A DNA stretch of 64,000 bases from assembly GCF_008630915.1 (NCBI RefSeq), contig NZ_CP043909.1:124001-188000 (forward strand), given 5' to 3'. Positions within the stretch are counted from its first letter, which is position 1. Every line of letters begins with the position of its first letter. Positions 1-7,231 of the stretch are shown one piece after another. The translations under genes were made by a program, and so were the position numbers. The notes beneath the pieces were generated by a model. That model made no database searches and was not told where the DNA came from. It saw nothing but the letters and a program-made list of their open reading frames with translations. Source of the stretch: Acinetobacter suaedae. Lineage in GTDB: Bacteria; Pseudomonadota; Gammaproteobacteria; Pseudomonadales; Moraxellaceae.

Positions 1-242
1 TATAAAGATAAATTTGACATAAAAATGTTGATCAAATGCGTATAGAACTAACAATAGCATCTTTGGAATGAGAAGAAAGTCTGCTTCTTAGCTTTGATTG
101 CAAATTACAACGAGGAAAATTCTTTGAAAAATAGACTATTATCTAAATAATCAATTAACTTAATTTTACGATGACAATAATAAATTAGGTATGACAATGG
201 CCAGTGATAACTGACCATTTTTTTACATGAAATGAAAAAGAC

Positions 243-1154
243 TCAGTCGCGATCAATCCGTTGTGCAAACGTTGCAATATCTGCCAATGCTTGTTTTGCT
301 TCCGGAAACCAAGCGTTGAACATTTGAAAATTATGCCACATGCCCGTATAGAGTTTGAAAATCACTTTAACATCCGCTTGCTCTGCTTTTTCGCGGAAAC
401 GCTTGGAATCATCTAATAAAATCTCTTTAGATCCGACTTGAACCAATGTTGGAGGTAAGCCTGTTAAATCATCAAATAAAGGAGAGACACGAGGATCATC
501 AGCTTGAATATCTGCGGTCAAATAATGATTAATTCCTGCTTGTAAGGCTTCTATCGACAGTAATGCATCGTGTTTTTGATTAAAGCGTAGCGACTCACTG
601 GTGAGGGTTAAATCCAAATAAGGAGACATTAAAATCAAGCCACTTGGCATTAGCTCAGGTTGTTGTTTTAAACGTAAGCACAGTGCTAGTGCAAGATTCG
701 CCCCACAAGAATCACCCGAAATAATAATGTCTTTGGGTTTAATCCCTTGGACGAGTAATGCTTGATAAACATCAAAAATCGCATCAATTGCTTCAGGAAA
801 CGGATGTTCCGGTGCTAAAGGATAATCAATATGGATGACTTGCATTTGTGTACTGTCAGCGATATCGGTCATCAATGCCCGATGTGTATTGAGACTGCCT
901 AAGAAAAAAGCGCCACCATGGATATGGAAAATTAACTGAGTAGCGGTTGCTTTGGTCTTAATTTCTTCTCCACGTACACCCGCTAGGCGTAGGGGGCGAA
1001 TGCGTGCATTTGGATTCTGGGGAAATAAACGACACAGTTGGTCTAATAGCGGGCGTAAAGCATTTGGGGCTAAATTGAATTGACTCGGTGTGCGAATGGT
1101 CGCCTTGAGTAGGGATTCAGTAAAATAATATTTCCAAACAGTACCAAATTTCAT
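243..1154 (-). CDS. Alpha/beta hydrolase (HSL-type esterase/lipase)
   Basis: Predicted 303-residue cytoplasmic carboxylesterase of the hormone-sensitive-lipase (Abhydrolase_3) group. The oxyanion-hole motif HGG lies at residues 79-81, the nucleophile elbow GDSCG at 147-151 (Ser149), an acidic residue at about 244 (GSKE) and the catalytic His in MWHNF (His274), so the triad looks complete. There is no signal peptide. The length fits the family. It is a single gene on the minus strand, pointing off the left side of the window, with an AT-rich leader of about 190 bp shared with the divergent DUF2147 gene. The natural substrate cannot be told from sequence; short-chain acyl esters are the family norm. 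Confidence 0.85.
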   Translation of the reverse strand: MKFGTVWKYYFTESLLKATIRTPSQFNLAPNALRPLLDQLCRLFPQNPNARIRPLRLAGVRGEEIKTKATATQLIFHIHGGAFFLGSLNTHRALMTDIADSTQMQVIHIDYPLAPEHPFPEAIDAIFDVYQALLVQGIKPKDIIISGDSCGANLALALCLRLKQQPELMPSGLILMSPYLDLTLTSESLRFNQKHDALLSIEALQAGINHYLTADIQADDPRVSPLFDDLTGLPPTLVQVGSKEILLDDSKRFREKAEQADVKVIFKLYTGMWHNFQMFNAWFPEAKQALADIATFAQRIDRD

Positions 1155-1341
1155 AATTTTTCCATATTGTTAGAGCAGTATACAACTAAGAGAGCATTTG
1201 ATTGAAACCTGTTCAATGGCGATCTGTGAGGTGTTTCTCACCTATTCAGGTTGTACCTAATAGTCACAATCAAGAATTGCAATATTGATGGAAGTTTTCA
1301 ATACTCTTAGTCTTAAAAGACCCATTAAGGATATTACAAAA

Positions 1342-1779
1342 ATGAAGAAAATTGCTTTAGCACTAGGATTGTTTAGTTTGACAGCATTTGCCAATGCGGC
1401 AGATGCATTACACGGTAGCGTGTGGCAAACGATTGATGATGAAACCAAGCAACCAAAGGCGATCGTCAAGTTCACTGAACAAAAGGATGGTTCATTATCT
1501 GCATCGATTCAGAAATATTTAGTTCCTGGTCAGGAAAGTGTTTGTACAAAATGTGAAGGTCCATTTCATAACAAATCATTGAATGGTGTAACTATTGTAC
1601 GCAACCTTAAAAATGTAGGTGGCGTGAATTATGATGGCGGTTCTATCGTTGATCCAAAAAATGGTAAGACCTATAAACTAAAAGCTGAACTTACTGATGG
1701 CGGTCAAAAGCTGAAATTACGTGGCTATATCGGCGTTGCAGCGCTTGGTCGTAATCAAACTTGGGTTCGTACGAACTAA
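1342..1779 (+). CDS. DUF2147 secreted/periplasmic protein
   Basis: A 145-residue protein with a clean Sec signal peptide (basic MKK, hydrophobic core, cleavage after ANA near residue 19), followed by a DUF2147-like domain. Seen features are the opening 'GSVWQTID', a CTKC pair that could form a disulfide or bind metal, and the end 'GRNQTWVR'. I chose the ATG at 1342 rather than the longer ORF start because the signal peptide begins there and AAGGA lies about 11 nt upstream. Acinetobacter genomes carry several DUF2147 paralogues; the molecular function is unknown. It is monocistronic and closed by a strong terminator. Confidence 0.85.
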   Translation: MKKIALALGLFSLTAFANAADALHGSVWQTIDDETKQPKAIVKFTEQKDGSLSASIQKYLVPGQESVCTKCEGPFHNKSLNGVTIVRNLKNVGGVNYDGGSIVDPKNGKTYKLKAELTDGGQKLKLRGYIGVAALGRNQTWVRTN

Positions 1780-1793
1780 ATCCAAGCTCAGTT

Positions 1794-1827
1794 AAAAAAA
1801 CCGAGTCTATAAGACTCGGTTTTTTTT
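1794..1827. terminator. Bidirectional intrinsic terminator
   Basis: An 8-bp perfect GC-rich stem (ACCGAGTC / GACTCGGT) with a 5-nt loop, preceded by a run of seven A and followed by eight T. It works for both converging genes, DUF2147 (plus) and the yffB-like gene (minus). Confidence 0.9.
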
Positions 1828-1833
1828 ATTCGA

Positions 1834-2184
1834 TCAACTAGATAAGTTTTGATACGTTGTTTCATCAAAGCCAATGATAAAACCTTGAGGTGTCTGTAAT
1901 ACAGGGCGTTTAATCAAGCTTGGAGATGCGATCAATGTTGCAATTAGGTTTTGTTCGCTACTGCTTGCATGAGCTTGTTCTTCAGCACTTAATTTGCGCC
2001 ATGTGGTACCTTTTTTATTGAGGACTTTATCTGCACCGATTTCTTTTAACCAAATTTCTAAAGTTTCGGCATCGATACCTTGTTTTTTATAATCATGAAA
2101 CTGGTAATCAATTCCCTTCGCTTGTAGTGCATCAAACGCTTTTTTCATCGAATTACAATTTTTAATACCGTAAATTTTAAACAT
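1834..2184 (-). CDS. yffB: ArsC/Spx-family protein, YffB-like
   Basis: A 116-residue thioredoxin-fold protein of the arsenate reductase/Spx superfamily. It closely follows the E. coli YffB pattern: 'YGIKNC' with a single Cys10, 'FHDYKKQG', 'GTTWRKL', 'IKRPVL' and a C-terminal 'IGF'. A single N-terminal Cys without a CxxC partner separates it from Spx. The open frame extends upstream to 2388, but I chose the ATG at 2184 because 116 residues is the family length and a longer start would overlap the sRNA terminator at 2371-2410. The proposed role is a glutathione-dependent thiol reductase, known only by analogy. The start's ribosome site is weak. Confidence 0.8.
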   Translation of the reverse strand: MFKIYGIKNCNSMKKAFDALQAKGIDYQFHDYKKQGIDAETLEIWLKEIGADKVLNKKGTTWRKLSAEEQAHASSSEQNLIATLIASPSLIKRPVLQTPQGFIIGFDETTYQNLSS

Positions 2185-2370
2185 GTTCAAACCATCAAAA
2201 AAGTGAATCATCTCATCACAGCCTAACTGAAAATCGATGTGATTTGCCAGTTGAATTTTTTTATCAAGTTGATCGATATAAGGTATTAACAGCGAATGAA
2301 ATGCGTAAATAGATTGGTCTATTGAGTTAAATGTAGGGGTGAAGGAACGTGAGTAAAATGAAATACCCAA

Positions 2371-2548
2371 AAAAGAGAAAACCCGCATTTAATCATCCTG
2401 ATCATGCGGGTCTCATTTCAACGTCCAATGTCTCATCCTTGCAAATAAACTTAAACTAAGTTTATTTTTTCTTCCTACGGCGTCCTATCCCTTTGTGGTC
2501 ATCCTGACCGCTTCCCTGTGCCGTGGTGCTATAATGCCGTCACAGGTA
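2371..2548 (-). ncRNA. Candidate CsrA/RsmA-sequestering sRNA (CsrB/RsmX-Y-Z type)
   Basis: On the minus strand there are eight GGA motifs between 2515 and 2396 (plus-strand TCC at 2396, 2424, 2436, 2473, 2483, 2488, 2502, 2513), about four times the chance expectation. Two are presented ideally: GGUCA-GGA-UGACC (2509-2497), a 5-bp stem with GGA in the loop, and AUCA-GGA-UGAU inside the terminator loop near 2397. Between them is an AT hairpin with 11-bp arms (2443-2467). The RNA ends in a 7-bp CCCGCAT/ATGCGGG stem followed by a U-rich tail (2381-2371). A 5' stem CCUGUG/CACAGG covers 2546-2515. A possible promoter is TTACGT, 18 nt, TATTTT, with start near 2548. I found no clear GacA box. The 5' end is uncertain. 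Confidence 0.72.
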
Positions 2549-2601
2549 CTAAATAAAAATACACAAAAAACGACATGATACGTAAGCTAAAGAAGCGGTC
2601 A

Positions 2602-2621
2602 AAGTGAACAAGTGTTCACTT
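2602..2621. repeat. 9-bp inverted repeat at the xthA stop codon
   Basis: Perfect arms AAGTGAACA and TGTTCACTT are separated by AG. The site overlaps the xthA stop and lies about 55 bp upstream of the proposed sRNA start. There is no T-run, so it is not a terminator. It looks like an operator for a dimeric repressor (TetR-like geometry), but no protein can be assigned. Confidence 0.45.
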
Positions 2622-3444
2622 ATTCGTGTATTTTATAGTCGATAATCACAGGCGCATGGTCGCTAAACCATTGTTCTCTATAGACCCATGCATTTGCGGT
2701 ACGTGCTTTCCAATCTGGAGAGCATGCATGGTAGTCGATACGCCAACCGACATTTTTTGCGCGTGCTTGACCACGATTTGACCACCATGAGTACAACTCT
2801 GCTTCAGGTCGAACTTCACGGAAGGTATCAACATAACCCAATTCATCATAAATATGATCCAGCCATGCACGTTCATGCGGTAACACGCCTGATGACTTCT
2901 GGTTGCCTGACCAGTTTTTAATATCAATACGCTTGTGTACGATATTGTAGTCACCACACACGATGATTGATTTATTCTCGTCACGCCATTGTTTTAGTAT
3001 TTTTGCGTATTCTTCGAGAAATATATCTTTACGTGCTTGGGCTTCATCACCACTTGATCCTGAAGGTAAGTATAGAGAAGCAATATGAACAGGATGTGAC
3101 AGCCCTAAATCAAATTCAGCGGTAATAAAACGACCTTGAGAGTCTGCCAGTTCAAAACCTAAACCATTGGTGACTGAAACAAATGGTAGACGGCTATAGA
3201 TGGCTGTACCTGCATAACCAGCACGTTCAGCAGGGAATAGGTGTGTGTACCAACCTTCTGGTCTAAATTTATCAGTCCATTGTTCATGAGTGATACGGCT
3301 TTCTTGCATACAGACCACATCCGCATCGGACTGCTCTAACCATTCCAAGAGTCCTTTGGTTACGGATGCACGCAGTCCATTCACGTTAATTGAAACGACT
3401 CGAAGAATTTTTACATCACTTGGATAGCTATCCTTTGGTATCAT
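2620..3444 (-). CDS. xthA: Exodeoxyribonuclease III (AP endonuclease)
   Basis: A 274-residue EEP-fold nuclease acting in base-excision repair at abasic sites. Motifs are SINVNGLR (Asn metal ligand), MQES (catalytic Glu), [15 protein letters not shown] (Asp/Asn pair), WRIDYH and the terminal SDHAPV (His). The open frame reaches 3504 without a good start; I take the ATG at 3444, but no ribosome site is convincing and a start a few codons further in is possible. It diverges from pyrE with only about 40 bp between the start codons. Its stop codon lies inside a 9-bp inverted repeat (2602-2621), and the Csr-like sRNA follows on the same strand. Confidence 0.92.
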   Translation of the reverse strand: MIPKDSYPSDVKILRVVSINVNGLRASVTKGLLEWLEQSDADVVCMQESRITHEQWTDKFRPEGWYTHLFPAERAGYAGTAIYSRLPFVSVTNGLGFELADSQGRFITAEFDLGLSHPVHIASLYLPSGSSGDEAQARKDIFLEEYAKILKQWRDENKSIIVCGDYNIVHKRIDIKNWSGNQKSSGVLPHERAWLDHIYDELGYVDTFREVRPEAELYSWWSNRGQARAKNVGWRIDYHACSPDWKARTANAWVYREQWFSDHAPVIIDYKIHE

Positions 3445-3485
3445 ACGTCTGTTTAACCTCAATTGAAGAATTTGGAGCACCTTAT

Positions 3486-4136
3486 ATGACAACGCCTGTG
3501 TCATTTCATCCGCAAGCTTTTATCGAACTCGCATTATCACGTGGTGTGCTTAAATTTGGTGAGTTTACCTTAAAATCAGGTCGTGTCAGTCCTTATTTCT
3601 TTAACGCAGGTTTGCTCAATGATGGTGAAGCACTCTCTCTTTTAGCACAAGGCTATGCGGATAAATTGGTACAGTGCGACAATGTTGAAGTGATTTTTGG
3701 TCCAGCGTACAAAGGTATTCCTTTTGTTGCAGCAACAGCAGTGGCATTGTCTCAAGTACATGGCAAGAGTGTACCTTGGGGCTTTAACCGTAAAGAAGCC
3801 AAAGATCATGGTGAAGGTGGTGTATTGGTTGGTGCATCGGTTGCTGGTCAAAAAGTTTGGATTATTGATGACGTGATCACTGCGGGGACTGCGATTCGTG
3901 AAGTTGTGAGCATCTTGAAAAATGCGGGTGCGACGATTGCAGGGGTATTAGTGGCGCTAGATCGTCAGGAACGTGGTCAAGGTGAGCTTTCTGCGATTCA
4001 GGAAGTGCAAAAAGAACTCGAAATCCCTGTGCATGCTTTAATCACAATGAAAGATTTGATGGATTATTTGGATGCAAAAGGTGAGAAAGAAGCTTTGGCA
4101 AATATGCAGACGTATCGTGAAAAATATGGCATCTAA
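3486..4136 (+). CDS. pyrE: Orotate phosphoribosyltransferase
   Basis: A 216-residue type I phosphoribosyltransferase making OMP from orotate and PRPP in pyrimidine synthesis. The PRPP loop is [13 protein letters not shown] at residues 125-137; the flexible catalytic loop is [12 protein letters not shown] at 101-112. The start at 3486 is supported by GGAG about 10 nt upstream and by family length; the longer open frame back to 3390 would run into xthA antisense. It is followed by a strong terminator, so it is probably monocistronic. Confidence 0.96.
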   Translation: MTTPVSFHPQAFIELALSRGVLKFGEFTLKSGRVSPYFFNAGLLNDGEALSLLAQGYADKLVQCDNVEVIFGPAYKGIPFVAATAVALSQVHGKSVPWGFNRKEAKDHGEGGVLVGASVAGQKVWIIDDVITAGTAIREVVSILKNAGATIAGVLVALDRQERGQGELSAIQEVQKELEIPVHALITMKDLMDYLDAKGEKEALANMQTYREKYGI

Positions 4137-4154
4137 GTTTTAGGTGTAAGAGAA

Positions 4155-4178
4155 AAGGAAGCGAAGGCTTCCTTTTTT
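4155..4178 (+). terminator. pyrE intrinsic terminator
   Basis: The GGAAGC-GAAG-GCTTCC stem is flanked by A-rich and T6 tracts. The T-run favours termination of the plus-strand pyrE transcript. Confidence 0.85.
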
Positions 4179-4208
4179 GTTACTTGGTTTTGAACGGGAA
4201 CAATATAC

Positions 4209-5318
4209 TTATCCTATCTTATTTAAAGAGACTGTATTTTGTAGTTGAGCGCTATTTTCATGATGTTCAATTGCTAATTCTATTAAACGCGTAATGAGGT
4301 CAGAATAATTTAGCCCGCTCGCTTCCCATAGCTTTGGAAACATACTGATATTGGTAAAGCCTGGTAAAGTATTTATTTCATTAATAAAAACCTCCCCATC
4401 TTTTGTTAAAAAAACATCAACCCTTGCGAGCCCAGTGCATTCCAAAACCTCATAAGCTTTGATTGAAATATTTCTAATTTTTTGGCTGATTTCATCGGGT
4501 ACATTTGCAGGTATCGTTACTGTTGCACCTTTATCATTAATATATTTTGTGTTGTAAGAATAGAAACTATCTTCAAGTTCAATTTCTCCACAAACACTTG
4601 CTGAAGGTTCATCGTTACCGATAACGGCGCACTCTATTTCCCTGCCATCAATTCCTTGTTCAATCAGTATTTTATTGTCGTAATTGAATGCCGTATCTAT
4701 GGCCGTTTCAAACTCATCTTGAGAAGTTACTTTACTCACACCTACTGAAGATCCTTGATTAGCAGGTTTTACAAATAAGGGACAGCCAAGCTGAGAGCTT
4801 GCAATATCAAAATTTATTTTGTTTCTATCTTTTTTCGTTAATTTGATAAACGGTGTGATATTTAACCCCGCATCTCTTAAAAGCCTTTTTGTTATATCTT
4901 TATCCATACAAATGGCGGAACTGAGTACTTGAGAACCAACAAATGGTAGGTTCACCATTCTTAATAATCCTTGCAGAGAACCATCTTCGCCAAGTGTTCC
5001 GTGAACGATAGGAAAAATTACATCCAATTGTGATAGAGTTTTGTTTTGAAACTCAATAATCTGTTTTTCATTTTTACCGGGGATAAACGCAATATTTCGC
5101 CCTGATTGATGCAATGCAATTAGAGATGGGTTATCTGAATTTAATAAAAAATGAGTACTTTCATTGAGATGCCATATTCCATTTTTATCAATACCGATTA
5201 ATGTCACATCATATTTTTCTGGATCTATAGCATCAACAATATTTCTTGCAGATTGAAGAGATACTTCATGCTCGGTAGATTTTCCTCCAAATATAATGCC
5301 AATATTTTTCTTTTGCAT
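4209..5318 (-). CDS. ddlA: D-alanine--D-alanine ligase, DdlA type (second copy)
   Basis: A 369-residue ATP-grasp ligase joining two D-Ala for peptidoglycan. Motifs are GGKSTEHEVS (11-20), HGTLGEDG (106-113), KPANQGSSVGVSK (184-196), an omega loop with YSYNTKY (253-259) and NEINTLPGFT (313-322). The Tyr-type omega loop argues for D-Ala-D-Ala rather than D-Ala-D-Lac specificity. I start at the ATG at 5318, with AAGGA 9 nt upstream, not at 5363. It resembles enterobacterial DdlA far more than the DdlB encoded in the division cluster of this same window. It is clearly AT-richer than its neighbours and lies next to a truncated acetyltransferase, so horizontal acquisition is likely. Confidence 0.9.
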   Translation of the reverse strand: MQKKNIGIIFGGKSTEHEVSLQSARNIVDAIDPEKYDVTLIGIDKNGIWHLNESTHFLLNSDNPSLIALHQSGRNIAFIPGKNEKQIIEFQNKTLSQLDVIFPIVHGTLGEDGSLQGLLRMVNLPFVGSQVLSSAICMDKDITKRLLRDAGLNITPFIKLTKKDRNKINFDIASSQLGCPLFVKPANQGSSVGVSKVTSQDEFETAIDTAFNYDNKILIEQGIDGREIECAVIGNDEPSASVCGEIELEDSFYSYNTKYINDKGATVTIPANVPDEISQKIRNISIKAYEVLECTGLARVDVFLTKDGEVFINEINTLPGFTNISMFPKLWEASGLNYSDLITRLIELAIEHHENSAQLQNTVSLNKIG

Positions 5319-5380
5319 ATCTATATTTCCTTGGGTATTTATATAGTTTCGATTTAAAACCAAACCCTAATTTACCTTTT

Positions 5381-5397
5381 AATGATGTAACATCATT
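5381..5397. promoter_or_regulatory. 17-bp palindrome upstream of ddlA
   Basis: Perfect 8-bp arms AATGATGT and ACATCATT flank a single A. It lies 63 bp upstream of the ddlA start, where a promoter or operator would sit. No regulator is assigned. Confidence 0.4.
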
Positions 5398-5430
5398 ATT
5401 AAAATTTGTACGCTTAGCTAAAGAGGAGAG

Positions 5431-5540
5431 TATTTACATCTAATTGTCGATGCAGATAATGACCCTGCATAGAACTCTACCGACAAATGGGTTTTGAATG
5501 TGTTGGCTCATCTTATGAGGGCCATTTAGTGTATTCATAA
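5431..5540 (+). pseudogene. C-terminal remnant of a GNAT acetyltransferase
   Basis: Conceptual translation gives YLHLIVDADNDPA, then after one missing base IELYRQMGFECVGSSYEGHL followed by VYS and a stop at 5538-5540. 'YRQMGF' is the typical C-terminal acetyl-CoA-side motif of GNAT enzymes. A single-base deletion at about 5469 (GCATAGAA where GCAATAGAA is expected) breaks the frame. The N-terminal two-thirds is absent and is replaced by the AT-rich ddlA segment, so this looks like the scar of an insertion/deletion. Confidence 0.7.
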
Positions 5541-5543
5541 AAA

Positions 5544-6263
5544 CTAAACATTCTTATCCAGCATCGCAGGCATCAAGATTTCTTTGACACAACTTGCCTT
5601 ACTGGTTGAAATAATAAAGTGAATCGCCTGAATCACATCGGATAATGGAATAAGAGAGAATTTAGTTTCTTCTAAAACGTCTTGCGTTGGTTCATCAATC
5701 TCATATTCACTGGCAAGGTAGCCCAAGTTCAGTACACTGACCCCAATCAAGTGTTCACGTAAGATTTCTCGTAGTGATTGTGCAATGCCCCTTAATGCAA
5801 ATTTAGTTGCGGAGAAAACAAGTTCTTTACCGTTATGATTATCAACACCCCACGTTGAACCGATCAGAATGATTTTGGCATTGTCAGAGCGCTTTAGATT
5901 TTCAAGTAATGATTGAATGGATTGGATACAGGTGATGATATTGGTATTAATAATTTGGTTGATTTCAGCGGCAGAAACGTCTGCAAAATTATAATTTTCG
6001 CTAAATGCCTGTTGTTCCCAAATGCCTACGTTGTAAATCAGCACATCAACTTTTTGCTGTCCAATTGCTGTTTTTACGTCACTTACAGCTTGTTCAGATT
6101 TGGATAGATCAGTACAGATCCAGTTTAAATTTGGAATTTTTTGCGGTTGAGTTCGGGATACGCCATAGATGGTATCTGTTGGTTTTGGTACAGCTTGAAC
6201 GATCGCTTTTCCTAAACCTTTACTAACACCATATATGAGAAATGTTTTATTCGAATCGCTCAT
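5544..6263 (-). CDS. SDR-fold protein lacking the catalytic Tyr
   Basis: A 239-residue Rossmann protein of the short-chain dehydrogenase family. The cofactor motif is GVSKGLGKA (12-20). The usual NNAG is YNVG, and the catalytic YxxxK reads FSATK: codon TTC gives Phe150 where Tyr is expected, with Lys154 retained and a Ser at about 136. The start at 6263 has GGGAAG just upstream. Loss of the Tyr hydroxyl predicts weak or absent classical SDR activity, so it may be a sensor or scaffold protein or have another reaction. It stands alone, downstream of and on the same strand as the AraC operon, about 300 bp away. Confidence 0.75.
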   Translation of the reverse strand: MSDSNKTFLIYGVSKGLGKAIVQAVPKPTDTIYGVSRTQPQKIPNLNWICTDLSKSEQAVSDVKTAIGQQKVDVLIYNVGIWEQQAFSENYNFADVSAAEINQIINTNIITCIQSIQSLLENLKRSDNAKIILIGSTWGVDNHNGKELVFSATKFALRGIAQSLREILREHLIGVSVLNLGYLASEYEIDEPTQDVLEETKFSLIPLSDVIQAIHFIISTSKASCVKEILMPAMLDKNV

Positions 6264-6511
6264 CACTCTTCCCAAGTATTTAGGATTAAAAGGCAACTAT
6301 AAAAGCTCAACTTAGCTTGAGGTCAAGGACTAAATTTAGCTATTAGGCAAAATATGTGAGAGTTTCGTATTTAGTTTAACTAATCGATTATTGGAAATAA
6401 TGATTGAAAACTAAGCGTGGAACGTGAAAAATCACAAAAAATCCGTTCAAGTGTGCTGAATCCTAGGGCGGATTGAGGTAAGGCATTGATGAGAAAAGGA
6501 AAAATTTAAGT

Positions 6512-6539
6512 ATTTCGCATAAGGCGTATTATGTTAATT
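6512..6539 (+). other. dif/pdif-like XerC/XerD recombination site
   Basis: The 28-bp site has an 11-bp XerC-like half ATTTCGCATAA (6512-6522), a 6-bp spacer GGCGTA, and an 11-bp XerD-like half TTATGTTAATT (6529-6539). The architecture and both halves agree with dif and with the pdif (Re27) sites that flank mobile modules on Acinetobacter plasmids. The spacer differs from the TGTATA spacer I recall for chromosomal dif. It lies just past the 3' end of the accessory SDR-AraC operon. No second full copy was found in the window. Confidence 0.7.
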
Positions 6540-6559
6540 TTAGATAAATTACATAATTT

Positions 6560-7231
6560 CTATTCCACATTATTTGATAATTTAACAATATCTTTAACTT
6601 CTAAAATATTAGTTGAATAACCTCGACGCACAGCATTTAACATAGCAATACCAATACTTTGGGTTGTTAAAATTGAATTTGGTACAACAAACTTAAATAT
6701 AGGGAAAAATGGCTTCATAATTCTATAAAACAAGCGATAGCTTTTCGTTTTAGATTGAATACCATCTAGAGGCTGAATAATTGCAGGTCGAAAAAGATAG
6801 ACCGCTTTAAAATCCATCTTCAGTAACGCATTCTCAGTTGTTCCTTTGATGCGTGCCCACATCGTCTTACCGCTTTCACTACTATCTGTACCACTACCCG
6901 AAACATAGATAAACGTCATATCAGGGTTATGAGTCACCAATGCCTGTGCAATTCTAGTTGTTAGTTCATATGTAACGTGTTGATATTCTTCTTCAGTTAG
7001 TCTCGTTACAGACTGGCCTATACAAAAAAAACAGGCATCGTAATTTTGAATAGATTGTAAATATTCAGTTTTATATAGATCATGAATTATGATCTGATCT
7101 AATTTGGCATCTATACGATCCAATTTTTTACGTGCTATCACCGTGATATGAGTTACATCGGATGCTAATAAACTTTCTTTTAAAACACCTTCTCCCACCA
7201 TGCCACTGGCACCAAAGATGACAATTTTCAT
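6560..7231 (-). CDS. NAD(P)-binding atypical SDR protein
   Basis: A 223-residue single-domain Rossmann protein. The N-terminal IFGASGMVGEGV gives the GxxGxxG cofactor loop at residues 7-13; 'YVSGSGTDSS' and 'LFRPAIIQPLDG' match NAD(P)H-binding/epimerase-like families (YbjT/NmrA-like). There is no YxxxK catalytic pair. Its ATG overlaps the stop of the upstream araC-type gene (TAATG), so it is translationally coupled as the last gene of a three-gene minus-strand operon. The substrate is unknown; a role in an oxidoreductive catabolic step with the first-gene SDR is an inference. Confidence 0.8.
   Translation of the reverse strand: MKIVIFGASGMVGEGVLKESLLASDVTHITVIARKKLDRIDAKLDQIIIHDLYKTEYLQSIQNYDACFFCIGQSVTRLTEEEYQHVTYELTTRIAQALVTHNPDMTFIYVSGSGTDSSESGKTMWARIKGTTENALLKMDFKAVYLFRPAIIQPLDGIQSKTKSYRLFYRIMKPFFPIFKFVVPNSILTTQSIGIAMLNAVRRGYSTNILEVKDIVKLSNNVE

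Noticed and set aside
1..242. Window start
   Set aside because: AT-rich non-coding sequence downstream of the esterase gene; no frame, repeat or RNA signal I can support.
2184..2388. Longer yffB-like reading frame starting at 2388
   Set aside because: The extra 68 residues have no family counterpart and the frame would start within the sRNA terminator.
2530..2535. Exact TATAAT on the plus strand between yffB and xthA
   Set aside because: It has no suitable -35 and would drive a transcript antisense to xthA. The GGA motifs and terminator are on the other strand, and the hexamer falls in the loop of the sRNA 5' stem.
2549..2640. GacA-box search upstream of the sRNA
   Set aside because: Only a CTTACG half-site is present near 2580. 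The TGTAAG partner at 6-bp spacing is missing, so I do not claim GacA control.
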